From Hygrophila difformis (taxonomy: Eukaryota > Streptophyta > Magnoliopsida > Lamiales > Acanthaceae): a stretch of DNA of 64,000 nt. The translations under genes were made by a program, and so were the position numbers. The stretch covers positions 23,443,635-23,507,634 of the forward strand of contig JAOANR010000001.1 in the NCBI GenBank assembly GCA_030278955.1, written 5' to 3'. Each line of letters begins with the position of its first letter. Within the stretch, counting starts at the first letter, position 1. The notes beneath the pieces were generated by a model. That model searched no databases and had not been told where the DNA came from. It saw nothing but the letters and a program-made list of their open reading frames with translations. Positions 33,929 to 44,900 of the stretch are shown piece after piece.

Positions 33929-34867
33929 TCACAAGCCTCTCCCTACAATTCAGATGCAATAACAAAGAGCACATTTCTTATTACAATGATGTAAGTAAAA
34001 CAATAGCTAGCCGAAAATGACGAATATGCATATCATCAATTCTAAATTCAAATTTTCAAGTACCTTGAAGAGGTAAACTTTCAACATAGAGCACACTAAC
34101 TTTCCTGGAAGAATTATAGTATGTGTATAATAATTAAATGATTGGAAGAATTATTTTTATTTTTTTAAAAGGTCACCGGCACTGCAGGACCATGCCTACC
34201 CAGCGACTACATGTCTAAGTGGAATTTTAAAAATATAAATTAATTTACGTGTGAAACGCTGTTTTCCGATCCGAAAAGAAAGAGGAAAAATCATGCAAGA
34301 AGATTTTCCATGAATGAATCTGCAAGAAGCAAAGGAGAAACAAAAACACATCACATGCTGCAGTTCCAGATTTCAAGAATGGAGACAACATGATACATTA
34401 AACAAACAGACACAGTACACCACTGCCAAATATAATTTCATGACAAATTAATTTCCAATGGCGTCAAAAGGGTATATAGGGCCCTGTGCATCCGATTATG
34501 TAGACAAGACCTCCAATATCTTATTACCCTTAAATTATTGCCCAACCCAAAATACATTACTCCATGTTGTACTTAATCTAACGTTTAGTTTAATACCCTG
34601 ATATGTGAATTGATTTATATCAATAAAATATAGTACTATTTTTTAAAGTCATTTTATAAGAACTTCTTGGTTAAATGTGTTAGCCAACCTATAATCATGT
34701 ACCATGGTATTTAGGCATCTAACGGGACAAAAAATTCACATGGCTGAAACGTTCACAGGATGTGGATGTTTGAAATGCTGCGACAATGTTGTGAGCATGG
34801 AGAAAAATGTAATATCCCGAAATTTGGTTTAAAACGAGGGAAATGACCTTCTCATACCAACAAGCTA

Positions 34868-34998
34868 GACTACAAGAATTTTCTATTATAGCGACCGAAT
34901 TTACCACCGAAATTCATTATCCACCACAGTTCTATCGATCGAAATCCGTTAGCTATACCACAGCTTTAGCTACCAAATCCACGGTTTTTCTAGTAGTG
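34868..34998. mobile_element. CACTA-like MITE
   Basis: 131 bp, GACTACAAGAATTTTCTATT to GGTTTTTCTAGTAGTG, imperfect inverted termini like CACTACAAGAAA. The 3-bp duplication CTA is at 34865-34867 and 34999-35001. Confidence 0.55.
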
Positions 34999-35588
34999 CT
35001 ATATTCTTTGGTGATAAGTATCCTATTATCAGAATTTCATGGCTAAATATGCCAGCTCTTAAAGTAATTTTAGAATTAATAACCTCGTGTGCCCATAAAT
35101 AAATGTGATCAAAATGCAATAAAAATAATTTATGTTGTTTGTATGATAATATTCTTGCACATGATAAGCTTGATTTTGATTCTATATATAGATGGATTGA
35201 CATCCAGTCTGCAAACGGAGAGGGTTAGGGTCCTGATTCAGGATTTTCCTGAATGTTGGATTTTGATAATATGCTGTTTAAAAAAGTTAAGTTGTGTGGG
35301 GTGAATAAATGTTATACATTCCATTAATTCTACAATTTTTATTATTCAATTACCTTTTATAACGCAATTAATATATTCCAGTAATTTGGGTCAAACATAT
35401 TTATATGTTATGGAAAGATTTTGTTTCCCATAAATCATATTTGTATTTGACTTTTTTTCTTGTTTACTTTAATTGCTATATTTTTTAAAGTTAAATTAAT
35501 TACTTTTTCAATCTTGACCCATGTCAAAACATCAATTTGGATTTTCCGTTTTCCAGAATGCTCCAACTGATGATTACTTGATTAATTT

Positions 35589-35692
35589 TTTTTTGGGATG
35601 AGCCATTGAAGGCCTGGAAATGGATGGTGGGAGCCCATGCCACACAATTACAAAGGGGAATAAAAGGGAGGGATAGGGGGCCGGTGGGGAAT
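35589..35692 (-). mobile_element. short retroposon with 16-bp target duplication
   Basis: 104 bp starting with a T run (poly(A) on the minus strand). It is flanked by perfect copies of ATTACTTGATTAATTT (35573-35588 and 35693-35708). The perfect 16-bp TSD shows target-primed retroposition. Probably a truncated LINE end or a SINE. Confidence 0.75.
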
Positions 35693-35879
35693 ATTACTTG
35701 ATTAATTTAGTATTGAATAAATTAAAACTGTTCTATTTTGGTTTTAAATAATTCAGCAATTATTACCAAACCTATTAAGTTACATTAAATCGATGGACAT
35801 GAACACTTTCTAGTATATTATTGCCAACCCTATCAGCATATTCCAATTAAGTGATATTCATTTCCGATGATTTATATTC

Positions 35880-36110
35880 ACTTCTTGGATACGGGTATAG
35901 ACATGTTTGTTTGCAACACATTTTCTGCTGAATTCTTTTGAATGTATGTTGTATAGTCAATGATTCCGTAAAGCATTGTATTTATTCAGGTATTGCAAGT
36001 TAAATATATAGATCAAAGCCTACTCCATGTTGTATACGGTATAGACATGCTATTTGCAACATATCTTCTACAGAATTCGATTGAATGCATGTTGTACAGT
36101 CAATGATTTT
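35880..36110. repeat. diverged tandem duplication
   Basis: The segment GGTATAGACATG..TTGCAACA..GTATAGTCAATGATT near 35893-35966 recurs near 36039-36110. The second copy supplies the AATGATTTT target site of the Mutator-like element. Confidence 0.6.
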
Positions 36111-36334
36111 GGGTTCGGTTATGGTGCAATTGAAAAATCCGCAGCACATCAAGGTGAAGATCTCAACCGTTCATTTAAAATCCAAGTGTTGTAAATGAAA
36201 AAGGGTATAATTTTCATAATGAAATCATAACCCTATATTTAGTATGTTATCATATCTAATACTTGCTAAATCATATCAAAAATTTGGTAATCGTATCTAA
36301 TAATATATGGTAACAAATCTATTAATTGATCATT

Positions 36335-36470
36335 TCAGCGATGCTACAAAAAAATAATTGTGTGATGCTATCAAAAATATTGCATGAAGAATTCAGCGAC
36401 CGTGCGTAGCGTAATTCAGCGACACAATCAAGAAGAATTCAGCGATGCTACAAAAATACAATTCCGCGGT
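36335..36470. repeat. TTCAGCGA short repeats, left part
   Basis: Several copies of ATTTCAGCGATGCTACAAAA or AATTCAGCGAC lie directly left of the Athila-like insertion. Confidence 0.75.
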
Positions 36471-36804
36471 GTGATAATGGCCAAAATTGTCCATTATTTC
36501 CAATCCATTTCCGTGTCTGAGACGGACATTTTGATCGTGATTCCATCTTATTTCAATAAGAAAACAGTTGAATTTGACAGATTAATGGGAGTTTGTAAAA
36601 ACATCGAGCCGGTAACAAAAAGACACAAAATATGCAATTTTAATTGCATTTGTGTTAGAAAAATCCAAAAACATGAAAAAAGGAAAAAGAAAAGAAAAAG
36701 GAATGAAAAGATGGGCAAAAGAATAAAAGAGCCCACAAAAATCCAAAAAGATGGGAAAAAGATTGAAAATCCCACAACTGAAATTTGGTTAAGTGTTAAA
36801 GCAC

Positions 36805-37205
36805 AATTCGAATTGTAGGCAATTCGAATTAATTCGAATTGCACAACAATTCGAATTGCTGAAGAGAGCAAAGAATTGGTTAAGTGTTGGAAGGGATGCA
36901 GAAGTCTAATTCGAATTGTTCAAGTTCGAATTAATTCGAATTAGGGAATGAAGAGAGAAGAAACCCAAAGGCAAGAAGAAGATGCAATTTGAATTGTCCA
37001 ATTCGAATTAATTCGAATTGGCACAAACAATTCGAATTGCCAACAAGTGCAAGAAGCCAAGCAGAAACCCTCATCCAATTCGAGAAAATACCAATTCGAA
37101 TTATCCCAACAATTCGAATTGATAACTGAAGGCCAAAATCCCAGCTCAAGGAAGAGATCTCACAATTCGAATTAATTCGAATTGGTTGAGATAATTCGAA
37201 CTTCA
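36805..37205. repeat. AATTCGAATT palindrome cluster 1 (5' LTR)
   Basis: Four full or near-full copies of AATTCGAATTAATTCGAATT occur at about 36821, 36927, 37001 and 37164, most flanked by half-sites AATTCGAATT 8-12 bases away. The cluster lies upstream of the LTR TATA box. Confidence 0.95.
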
Positions 37206-37278
37206 CTCAACAATTCATCCAAATGAAGCTGTGGAGCATGAACACAACATTGGTGGGCCTAGGGTTTTGAAGATTGTC

Positions 37279-37285
37279 TATAAAA
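37279..37285 (+). promoter_or_regulatory. TATA box of the Athila-like 5' LTR
   Basis: TATAAAA, 807 bp into the LTR, preceded by the palindrome cluster. The likely RNA start is about 30 bp downstream. The same box is at 56780-56786 in the 3' LTR. Confidence 0.65.
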
Positions 37286-38152
37286 GCAGACCTTCCACAA
37301 CAGAATCAGAGGGGAAGAATTTTAACCAAAAAGCAGCTTGGGACAAAAAGAACAACAGGAGGTTCCACACCCCTTAAGGGTTAGGTAGGTAGTTTAGTTT
37401 AGTTTAGTTTATTTTTCTTGCAAGTAGTGTAATCTTTACATGCTTTGAACTTAGTTTAGTATAGAAGCAGTTTGTGTAACCCTTAGAGTAGCCATTTTCC
37501 ATATTTTTACATGCTTTCTAGTTAGAATAAACCCTACCTTCAAGCTAATGATGGTTTTGGGTTCTTTATTTTGCTTTCAAGTGTCAATACAAGGAAAATT
37601 TCCAGAAATGGTTTTATTCATTTGTTTTGGCACTCTTTAATGCTTTCTCTAGAAATAAATGCTCAGTATGTTTGTTTGTTTCAACTAGGTTACATTTATT
37701 ATGTCCTAGTTGACATTCAAACTTAATAAATGCATGTTTGGTGGGTTTTTGGCTTGATTTAGTGCCTTAGAGCTTCAAATAAGTGTTCTTAGGTTTTAGA
37801 TGTTTTTAGGGTTTGTTTTAATTTTTATTTAAGTTTTATTCTTCCTGCCTTAATCTCATTTTATGCTACCTTAGAGAACTTGAGTGTTCTTAGTTTACTC
37901 ATGTAGTTCTTAGATAACTAGATGTTTTAGGTTCTTTGATCTTTGATCTCTTGTTTGTAGAAATAGGGTTTGAATCTGACCAATACCCACTAGACATGTA
38001 TTTGTTTATTTCTTGAAAATCTCACTAGGGTGGCTGTGAAATGACATTGATGTGAGATGAGGGATTTAGTAAATCTAAACCCATCATTACAGTACAGTGT
38101 TCACCTAACCCATACTTGTGAGAACAAAAAATTGTTGTTGTCTGAAAATATG

Positions 38153-38620
38153 TTATTCGAATTGAGGCAATTCGAATTAACTCGAATTGCCTAAGAAATT
38201 CGAATTGCATAGCCAAATTCTTCTCTTCATGTGGTTTCCAACCAATTCGAATTATCCAATTCGAATTAATTCGAATTTGCTCAACAATTCGAATTGGCTT
38301 GAAAACCCACATTGTATCCATTGTCATCCCTTCATGCCCTAGTTTATTTTTCATCTCTTACCAATTCGAATTGTCCAATTCGAATTAATTCGAATTGCTG
38401 AACAATTCGAATTCACCTTCCTCTTGGGGTATATGCCTTAGTCAATTTTGAGCAAGGAAAGGACTTCATCAATTCGAGTTGCCCAATTCGAATTAATTCG
38501 AATTGCTCAACAATTCGAATTAGATGATATCTCATTCCTTTGTAAGGATTAATTGGGTAAGATTATACTTCATCCTTCATGCATTCTCAATTCGAATTAC
38601 CCCAATAATTCGAATTGAAC
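38153..38620. repeat. AATTCGAATT palindrome cluster 2 (5' LTR)
   Basis: Full copies near 38170 (one base changed), 38259, 38379 and 38486, each with half-sites on both sides, plus a pair of half-sites at about 38590-38615. Unit spacing is about 90-120 bp. The cluster lies downstream of the TATA box, so it would be transcribed. Confidence 0.95.
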
Positions 38621-41212
38621 TATCCCTTCTATTTTGAAAACTCCAAAAATATTTTCTTTCATGATTTGTGTAAGTTGCATGGGTGTATTGGGCCTCGGCC
38701 CAGTTCATCTGATTTCTATCCATTACACATTTCAACCTACTAGTGTGTACTTATTGTGTGCTTAACACCCACACAGTACCAAAAATATTTTCTTACTTTC
38801 ATGTTTTCTCCTTCATTGTGTGTATGAACGGATAATGAGAAACACCACAGATTAATGTTGGTGAAAGGTCCTTCGCAGGGATATCGACTAACCCGTCTTC
38901 TGTGTGTCAATTATTATTTGTTATTTTGCATGATCTGGTTAGTGGTTGGTGGAAGCTTCGGCGAGCGTTCTCTTCACTAAGAGTTTCGATTAGTCACTCA
39001 GCCAATTCCTAATCAGATACAGTTTTCATTTTCTTTATCTTAATTTCTCAACCTGAATTCAAGTTGCAATAGTATCAACTGATGTCGACCAACATCAGTT
39101 GAGAAATATTACAGCAAGAAATATGTGGGTTCTTCTTCCACTCACAGACAAAAGAACACTAAATAGCGGCGGTCACCGTTATTTGGAATTCTTTTTGTCT
39201 AAAATCAATCATCTGGGAAAATTGGGAACCGGACAGCAGATGTTTGCAGCCCGGAAAACCCCAACCATCTCTGGCACTCTTTTTAGCCACTTTCTTCTCA
39301 TCTCAGGCTAATTCACCTTTGTGTATCGCATTCTGTCTAACCCCACCATATATTTTGGGGTATGTTATTTTCCTTTTCGTATACTTGTATGCATGATACT
39401 ATTATGTAGATGTTCTGGTCTTATGATTATTTTGGGGATCCTTCCCCTTGAACATAGAAGTCTTGATTTAAATCAGATGCTGCATAATAAATTTCCAACA
39501 AAAACTCCTTTATAAAATCCGGATCTGAGTAAGGGATAAATTCAACAGTTATGACTAATTCATATTCCACTGGGGGTTGATTTTGAGAGCTTAGAAGCAG
39601 AGTCAGCGATTAGGTCTCATATAGACTGAAAGGATCTGTGTTTTAATTGAGAGTTTAGTACCTGTCTAGGGAATGATTTTCAAATATTCATTTGCTTCTC
39701 AAAATTGCTGTGTGTTGGAAATCTGATATTAGATATCGCATTAAGTCAATATCCACTTGGGTATAGATGAGATGTGATAAATAATACTAGAGGAACAACA
39801 TATAGGCCTTGGTGAATTTCTAAGGTAGGGTCGAGTATTCCTTCGACTACTATCTTCTTCTGCCAAAGTCTAAAATTGAGTCTTGAGTGAGTACATCCGG
39901 AATAGGTTCATTTATGGATCTGTTTCATTTAGTTTGTATCTCATAACTACCCAGATGTTGTAAGCCCTGTGGCTTATTGATATCTCGGGGGTTCTTGATC
40001 TGCATCTGGTCACCAAGATCAGGGGCTCTTTTATACTAACGGAAAGAGACGTTTTTAACGATTCCGAGTGATAGATTTAAATGCTTTCTTTACTGCTTTC
40101 CTTTAAATGCTTTCATAGAGGTCACTCGGAAGAATTAGGGGCTGTCCATCTGTTAAAAGGTTTGAGAGTTATGGAATGGTTTGGGGCTTGATTTGAAACT
40201 TTGGGTGTGACATGGGGGATTGATAGCAGTACTTGGCATGTCAACTAATGATTTGACAGGTGTTGCTCATCCACCGTGAACGATTAACATACTTTTGCAA
40301 GGCATTGCAAGGGGAGTTGAGAGTTTATGGTATCTTAGAAATTGCTATCTTAAGAGCATGTAAACTCTTACTGTAAGTACCTGTCTGTTAAAGGGAACAT
40401 GGTATAGAGAACATGAGAGTTAGCTAACTAGAGGATTATCCCAACTAAGATCTGCGTATTAAAAATGGAAGTTTAATTGTGTTTCATCTGAATCTTGTCC
40501 AATCTTTATTATTTCCTCCCTGTCCCTTCTGTCATATTTAAATCTGCTTTCTAGATAGTGTAGCATAATTTTATTTTGCTTTCGTAGTATAGATTTAATT
40601 GCTTTCCTCGATCTAGTTTACCATGCTTTGAAGAATAATTTTTACTGCTTTCATGATCTGATTTAAATTATGTCAAGTAGTTGTTAGAAACCCTTGCAAA
40701 ACTTGAAACGAGTAACCGAGTGGAAAATCTTAGTAAATGACGTGGGCCCTGCTTCCATCGCACATCCTCCAGTGAACGATCCGGTACTTACTATAAAATT
40801 ACTGCAATTTTTGACCCGTGCGCTTTCGGGAGCACAGTTTCTTGACACGAGTAAATAAAAACAACATTTTGGAAAATACTCATACAGTGGGAAGATGTTC
40901 AAGAACTTCATGGCAGGTATCTTCTTGACATGAAATTAAGAGAAGCATCATGGTGCAGATACCAAGGACTTTCAGGGTGACAGACTGAAGGTCCATCCCG
41001 GTTGCACCGTGATATTTGTCAAAAGTTTCATGGCGGGAAGGACCGCAGCGCCATTTGAACCCCACAGGAGTAATAAAAAGGGAAATCTTAATATATTCTT
41101 AAACCCATTCCCTCATTCATAACTCTTTTCATTTAATAAATCTGAACTTGGAAATTGTATTTAGACGGTTCTTCAACCCCCAGTAGCAAAATGAAACTCG
41201 TCAAAAGTTTCA

Positions 41213-41230
41213 TGGCGCCGTTGCCGGGGA
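41213..41230 (+). promoter_or_regulatory. Fossil PBS inside the LTR (perfect tRNA-Asp match)
   Basis: TGGCGCCGTTGCCGGGGA is preceded by GTCAAAAGTTTCA, exactly like the real LTR end. It is also present in the 3' LTR at 60727-60744. A weaker copy (TGGCGGGAAGGACCG) follows the same GTCAAAAGTTTCA at 41031. Confidence 0.8.
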
Positions 41231-41334
41231 CTCTTGAGGCACCATTTGAAATCACAGTTTCCTCCTTAAGCAATAAACCAGTAAAGGAATTTTCAGAAAA
41301 TTACTCGTGTTGGCGAAGCTCGTCAAAAGTTTCA

Positions 41335-41352
41335 TGGCGCCATTGCCGGGGA
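41335..41352 (+). promoter_or_regulatory. Primer binding site of the Athila-like element
   Basis: TGGCGCCATTGCCGGGGA directly follows the LTR end. It matches the 3' end of tRNA-Asp with one mismatch, as in Athila-type elements. Confidence 0.88.
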
Positions 41353-41480
41353 GGATGCAGCGCCGTTTACTAGGAGAATTACATTCCTGATTTACTCATA
41401 GATAGTTCTTGTATATATTCTTGAACTGTTACTAACCTGGGGGTTGTACAGGTACTGTCAAAAGTTGATACCAACTGCTT

Positions 41481-41813
41481 ATGCAACGGAGAAGGAACAC
41501 ATTACCGGAGTTACCGTTCGATCTAGAAATAGAAAGCACCGCTCGCCAACTGAGGGCAGAAGCCAGAAGACGGAAGGAGCAGGAGCGTCGGACCCGCACT
41601 TCACCTGAAACATCAAGCAGCGATTTATCAGATATGGCAGAAAACCAAAACATTCCCCCGATCTTACCCATAGACCAACCACCAAATAACCCTGGTAATG
41701 GAGCTGGCGGAGGAGTGGTAGAGCATCCTAATCGTGCCAACGAAGAGGAGAATCTACCAAATCCTAATAGCAGCAATACCAGCAATTCCACCAACACCCA
41801 CCACCACCTGTAA
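41481..41813 (+). CDS. Athila-like gag, N-terminal part (frameshifted)
   Basis: The ATG is 146 bp after the LTR. The reading frame begins MQRRRNTLPELPFDLEIEST, basic then acidic, then rich in Asn and Pro. It closes at 41811-41813 in a CCACCACCACC stretch. The frame that carries the rest of gag is open from about 41771. The two overlap in low-complexity sequence, so a 1-base slip between 41771 and 41813 is likely. It would be the N-terminus of gag, not a separate protein. No domain is recognised in this part. Confidence 0.6.
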   Translation: MQRRRNTLPELPFDLEIESTARQLRAEARRRKEQERRTRTSPETSSSDLSDMAENQNIPPILPIDQPPNNPGNGAGGGVVEHPNRANEEENLPNPNSSNTSNSTNTHHHL

Positions 41814-41998
41814 ACCAATTTCACCAAAACCAAAACATACCAAACCAACAATACCAAAACCAAGCTTTCAATCCAGATCAATTTCAGAACAACCCACAAG
41901 ATCCACATAACTTCCAGCAATTTCCCAATTACCACCAACAGTATCAGAACCAAGCTGAACAAGGAAATCAACAACAGCAGCAAGCAGCAGCAGACTTC

Positions 41999-44900
41999 AT
42001 GCAACCAATTGTAGAGCCCTATCTGGATGGACCTGGGAGAGCACATTTTCCTGCACGCAATTTCGAGCTCAAACCGGCACTCATTAATTTGGTGCAAAAC
42101 AATCAGTTCTGCGGTGCAAATCATGAGGACCCTCATGATCATCTCCAGACCTTCCTGGAGCTCTGCGACACGATAAAAAATCAGGGAGTCTCTCCTGATG
42201 CTATAAGGCTAATGTTGTTTCCATTTTCTTTGTATAGTGGTGCCAGGGACTGGTATAAGTCATTGCCTATCAATCTGCGGAGCACTTGGGCAGACTTGGT
42301 GAGGAGCTTTTTGCTGAAGTATTTTCCAGAATCAAAGATTGAGGAAGGACGAGCTAAGATTGGAGATTTTAAGATGAAGCCAGACGAGTCATTATATGAT
42401 GCGAAGGAAAGATTCTTGGGCCTCATCAGGCGATGCCCCCAACATGGGTACGCACCATGGGAGCAATTGAGGAAATTCTACGGAGGACTCACCCATCCAT
42501 GGAGAACAATGTTAGACGCGGCTGGCGGACGACATTTACTCCACTTGCCTATGGACCAAGCTTGGGAGAAGATTGAGACAATGTCTGTCAACAGATCCAT
42601 CCTAAACACAGACGATAGGAAGGAGGACCCTCCTAGAAAAGTCTTTGCTGTAAGTGAAGGGAAAACAGATTTTGAAAAATTGCAAGAACAGGTAGCTGCG
42701 ATACAGCTGAGCCAGGATAAAGGGAAGGGAATAGACGCTTCCCAGGCAGGAACCTCATCAGACCAAGTTCAAACACAGCAATCGGGAGTTATATGTGGAC
42801 TATGTCAAGGGCCTCACCCAACTGACACATGCCAACAGATAGCTACCGAAAGCTGTAATTATGCCGGGAACTACCAAAATCGACATCCCAACCTCTCTTA
42901 TTCCAACAACAATGCACTTAACGCGCATTTGTTGCAGCCAAACCAGCCCAACCAGTTCCAAAACCCACAGCAAAACTTCAGACCTCAGAACCAAGGATTC
43001 GTCCAGCAAAGAGTGCAGAACTTTCAAAATCAGAATCAGAATTTCCAACCTCAAATTCAACAGAGGCCTAATCAGAACCAAGGTCAGAATTTCCAAAATT
43101 TCCAATCCCAACCTGATCAGAATCAGCAATATAATCAAAGGCCACCATCTCGTTTGGAGAACTTGATGACTGAGTTTATAGCCAACCAGAAGGATATAAA
43201 TCAACAACTGCAGTCATCAATCAAGAATGTGGAGACGCAAGTCACCCAATTGGCCAAGGAACTACAGAACAGGGGGAAAGGAACACTTCCAAGCAGTACT
43301 GAAGCTAACCCGCAGTGTAAAGCAATCACATTGCGGGGAGGCAAGACTCTGAAAGGAATTGTTGGACTTGGAAAAGAGACGGCCGAGGAGGAAAAGGATC
43401 TAGTGGAGGGTGAAAAAGAAAGCGAAAGGATCGAAGGAGGAGATGGTATTGGACTGGTCAAGGACAAATCAGAAACAGCTATTTCGCAGGCTGAAGCTGC
43501 AAAGGGAGCTGAAAAGGGTAGGGTTGAAGGTACAACTTCCTTCTCTTTACCACCTAAAACAAATAATAATAAGTACATGCCAAGGGTGCCATACCCGGCA
43601 CGTCTTAAAAATAAGGAGCAAGATGAAAAATTTAAAAAGTTTTTAGAAAGACTGAAAGCTGTCGAGATCACTATTCCATTGGTCGAAATGATTTCAGAAA
43701 TGCCCGTCTATGCTAAATTTCTTAAAGAAATGATTTCAGGGAGGAGAAAAGTTGAGCAGGAGGAAGTAGTGATTTTGAACAGCAGCTGCAGTGCCATTAT
43801 CCAAAGAGTGCTACCGGAGAAGAAGGAAGATCCAGGATGCATTACATTGCCGATCCACATTGGGAAAACTAATGTTGGAAAAGGATTGTGCGATCTGGGA
43901 TCAAGCATCAACGTCATGCCACTTGCCATGGTGAAACGTCTTCACCTGGGGACAATTGAACCGGTTACAATGAAGTTACAGTTGGCAGACCGATCAATTA
44001 CCCATCCAATCGGAATCCTGAAGGACGTAATTGTCAAGACGGGAGGGACTCTCTTCCCCGTCGACTTCATTATTTTGGATATAGAGGAGGACTACGAGAT
44101 GCCACTGATCTTAGGACGCCCCTTTCTCTCAACCGGTGGTGCACTTATAGACGCTCGATCAAATCAAATCAAGCTCCGAGTCGGAGAAGAAGAATTGAAT
44201 TTCAACATGGGAAAGCTGCAGAAGTTCCCGTCTGAGGGATCTTGTTCCATTTTTGATGTAATAGATAGTAGGAGTGAGGATGAGAGCATAGACTCTGTGA
44301 CTGATGAGCCAAGCAAAGTTTCAAAACAGGTACTGAAGCCTGAAGCTGCGGAGCAACCAAGGAGCTGCAACGCTGTCCACTTCGAGGACCCTATCTCTGG
44401 GGACCTTGAAGAATTCGATGGAGTTGAGTTCATCCCGGAGGAAGAGGAAAGCACTGCTGAGGAGGAAATGGATCCTATACTGACACAGGATCCTGAAGGT
44501 AAATCTGATCTCTCTCTCCCACCCATTTCTCGCAAATTGCTGCCTTCCGTTGAATGCCCACCAGAGCTTGAACTTAAAATACTTCCGGATCATCTTAAGT
44601 ACGTCTTTCTCGCTGAACATAAAAGATTACCGGTGATTGTGTCAGCCAAGCTGACGCAAGAACAAGAAAAAGCTCTGGTAGACATTCTAAAGAAATATGT
44701 ACATGCAATCGGATGGACCATTTCTGACATAAAAGGAATAAGCCCCTCTGTTTGCATGCACAGAATTTTAATGGAAGAGGAGTATAAGCCCTCAAGGCAA
44801 CCACAAAGGCGTCTGAACCCCCATATGCAGGAAGTGGTAAGGAAAGAAGTTATCAAGCTCTTAGATGCTGGTATCATCTATCCTATCTCTGATAGCAAAT

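Larger units (their letters stand above)
28782..33942 (-). other. possible exon remnants of an unrecognised minus-strand gene
   Basis: Three exon-like pieces share an open frame on the minus strand. 33942-33482, with the hAT-like insert removed, reads GEACDVASDDNFSVKSQ then GT. A piece ending at 33308 reads ETYGFVLGIYWAYGTSIE then GT. 28848-28782 lies between TTTTAG and GTATGT and reads CWSDTRDNTFICGRQGDISS. The middle piece has no clear AG acceptor, and the first is split by a transposon. The 4.3 kb Copia element would sit in an intron. I recognise no family; it may be a decayed gene or chance. Confidence 0.2.
33200..36110. other. intergenic DNA with small transposons
   Basis: No full gene seen. 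It contains the hAT-like, CACTA-like and short retroposon insertions listed separately and a diverged duplication at 35880-36110. Exon-like remnants near the left end are uncertain. Confidence 0.5.
36472..41334 (+). repeat. 5' LTR of the Athila-like element
   Basis: 4,863 bp. It has two palindrome clusters (36805-37205 and 38153-38620), a TATA box at 37279-37285, and PBS-like repeats near its end (41031, 41213). Confidence 0.95.

Noticed and set aside
36805..37205. Heat-shock elements built from TTC/GAA
   Set aside because: In AATTCGAATT the TTC and GAA blocks abut without the 2-base spacing that heat-shock elements need.
36384..38620. Reading frames with repeated Arg-Ile-Asn-Ser-Asn or Phe-Glu-Leu stretches, also at 48289-48597 and 56049-57888
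   Set aside because: They are translations of the AATTCGAATT palindromes on both strands inside LTR and spacer DNA, not genes.
41335..41352. tRNA gene fragments (Asp here, initiator Met at 13158 and 32318)
   Set aside because: Only 13-18 bases match, directly after LTRs, as expected for primer binding sites. No cloverleaf was found.
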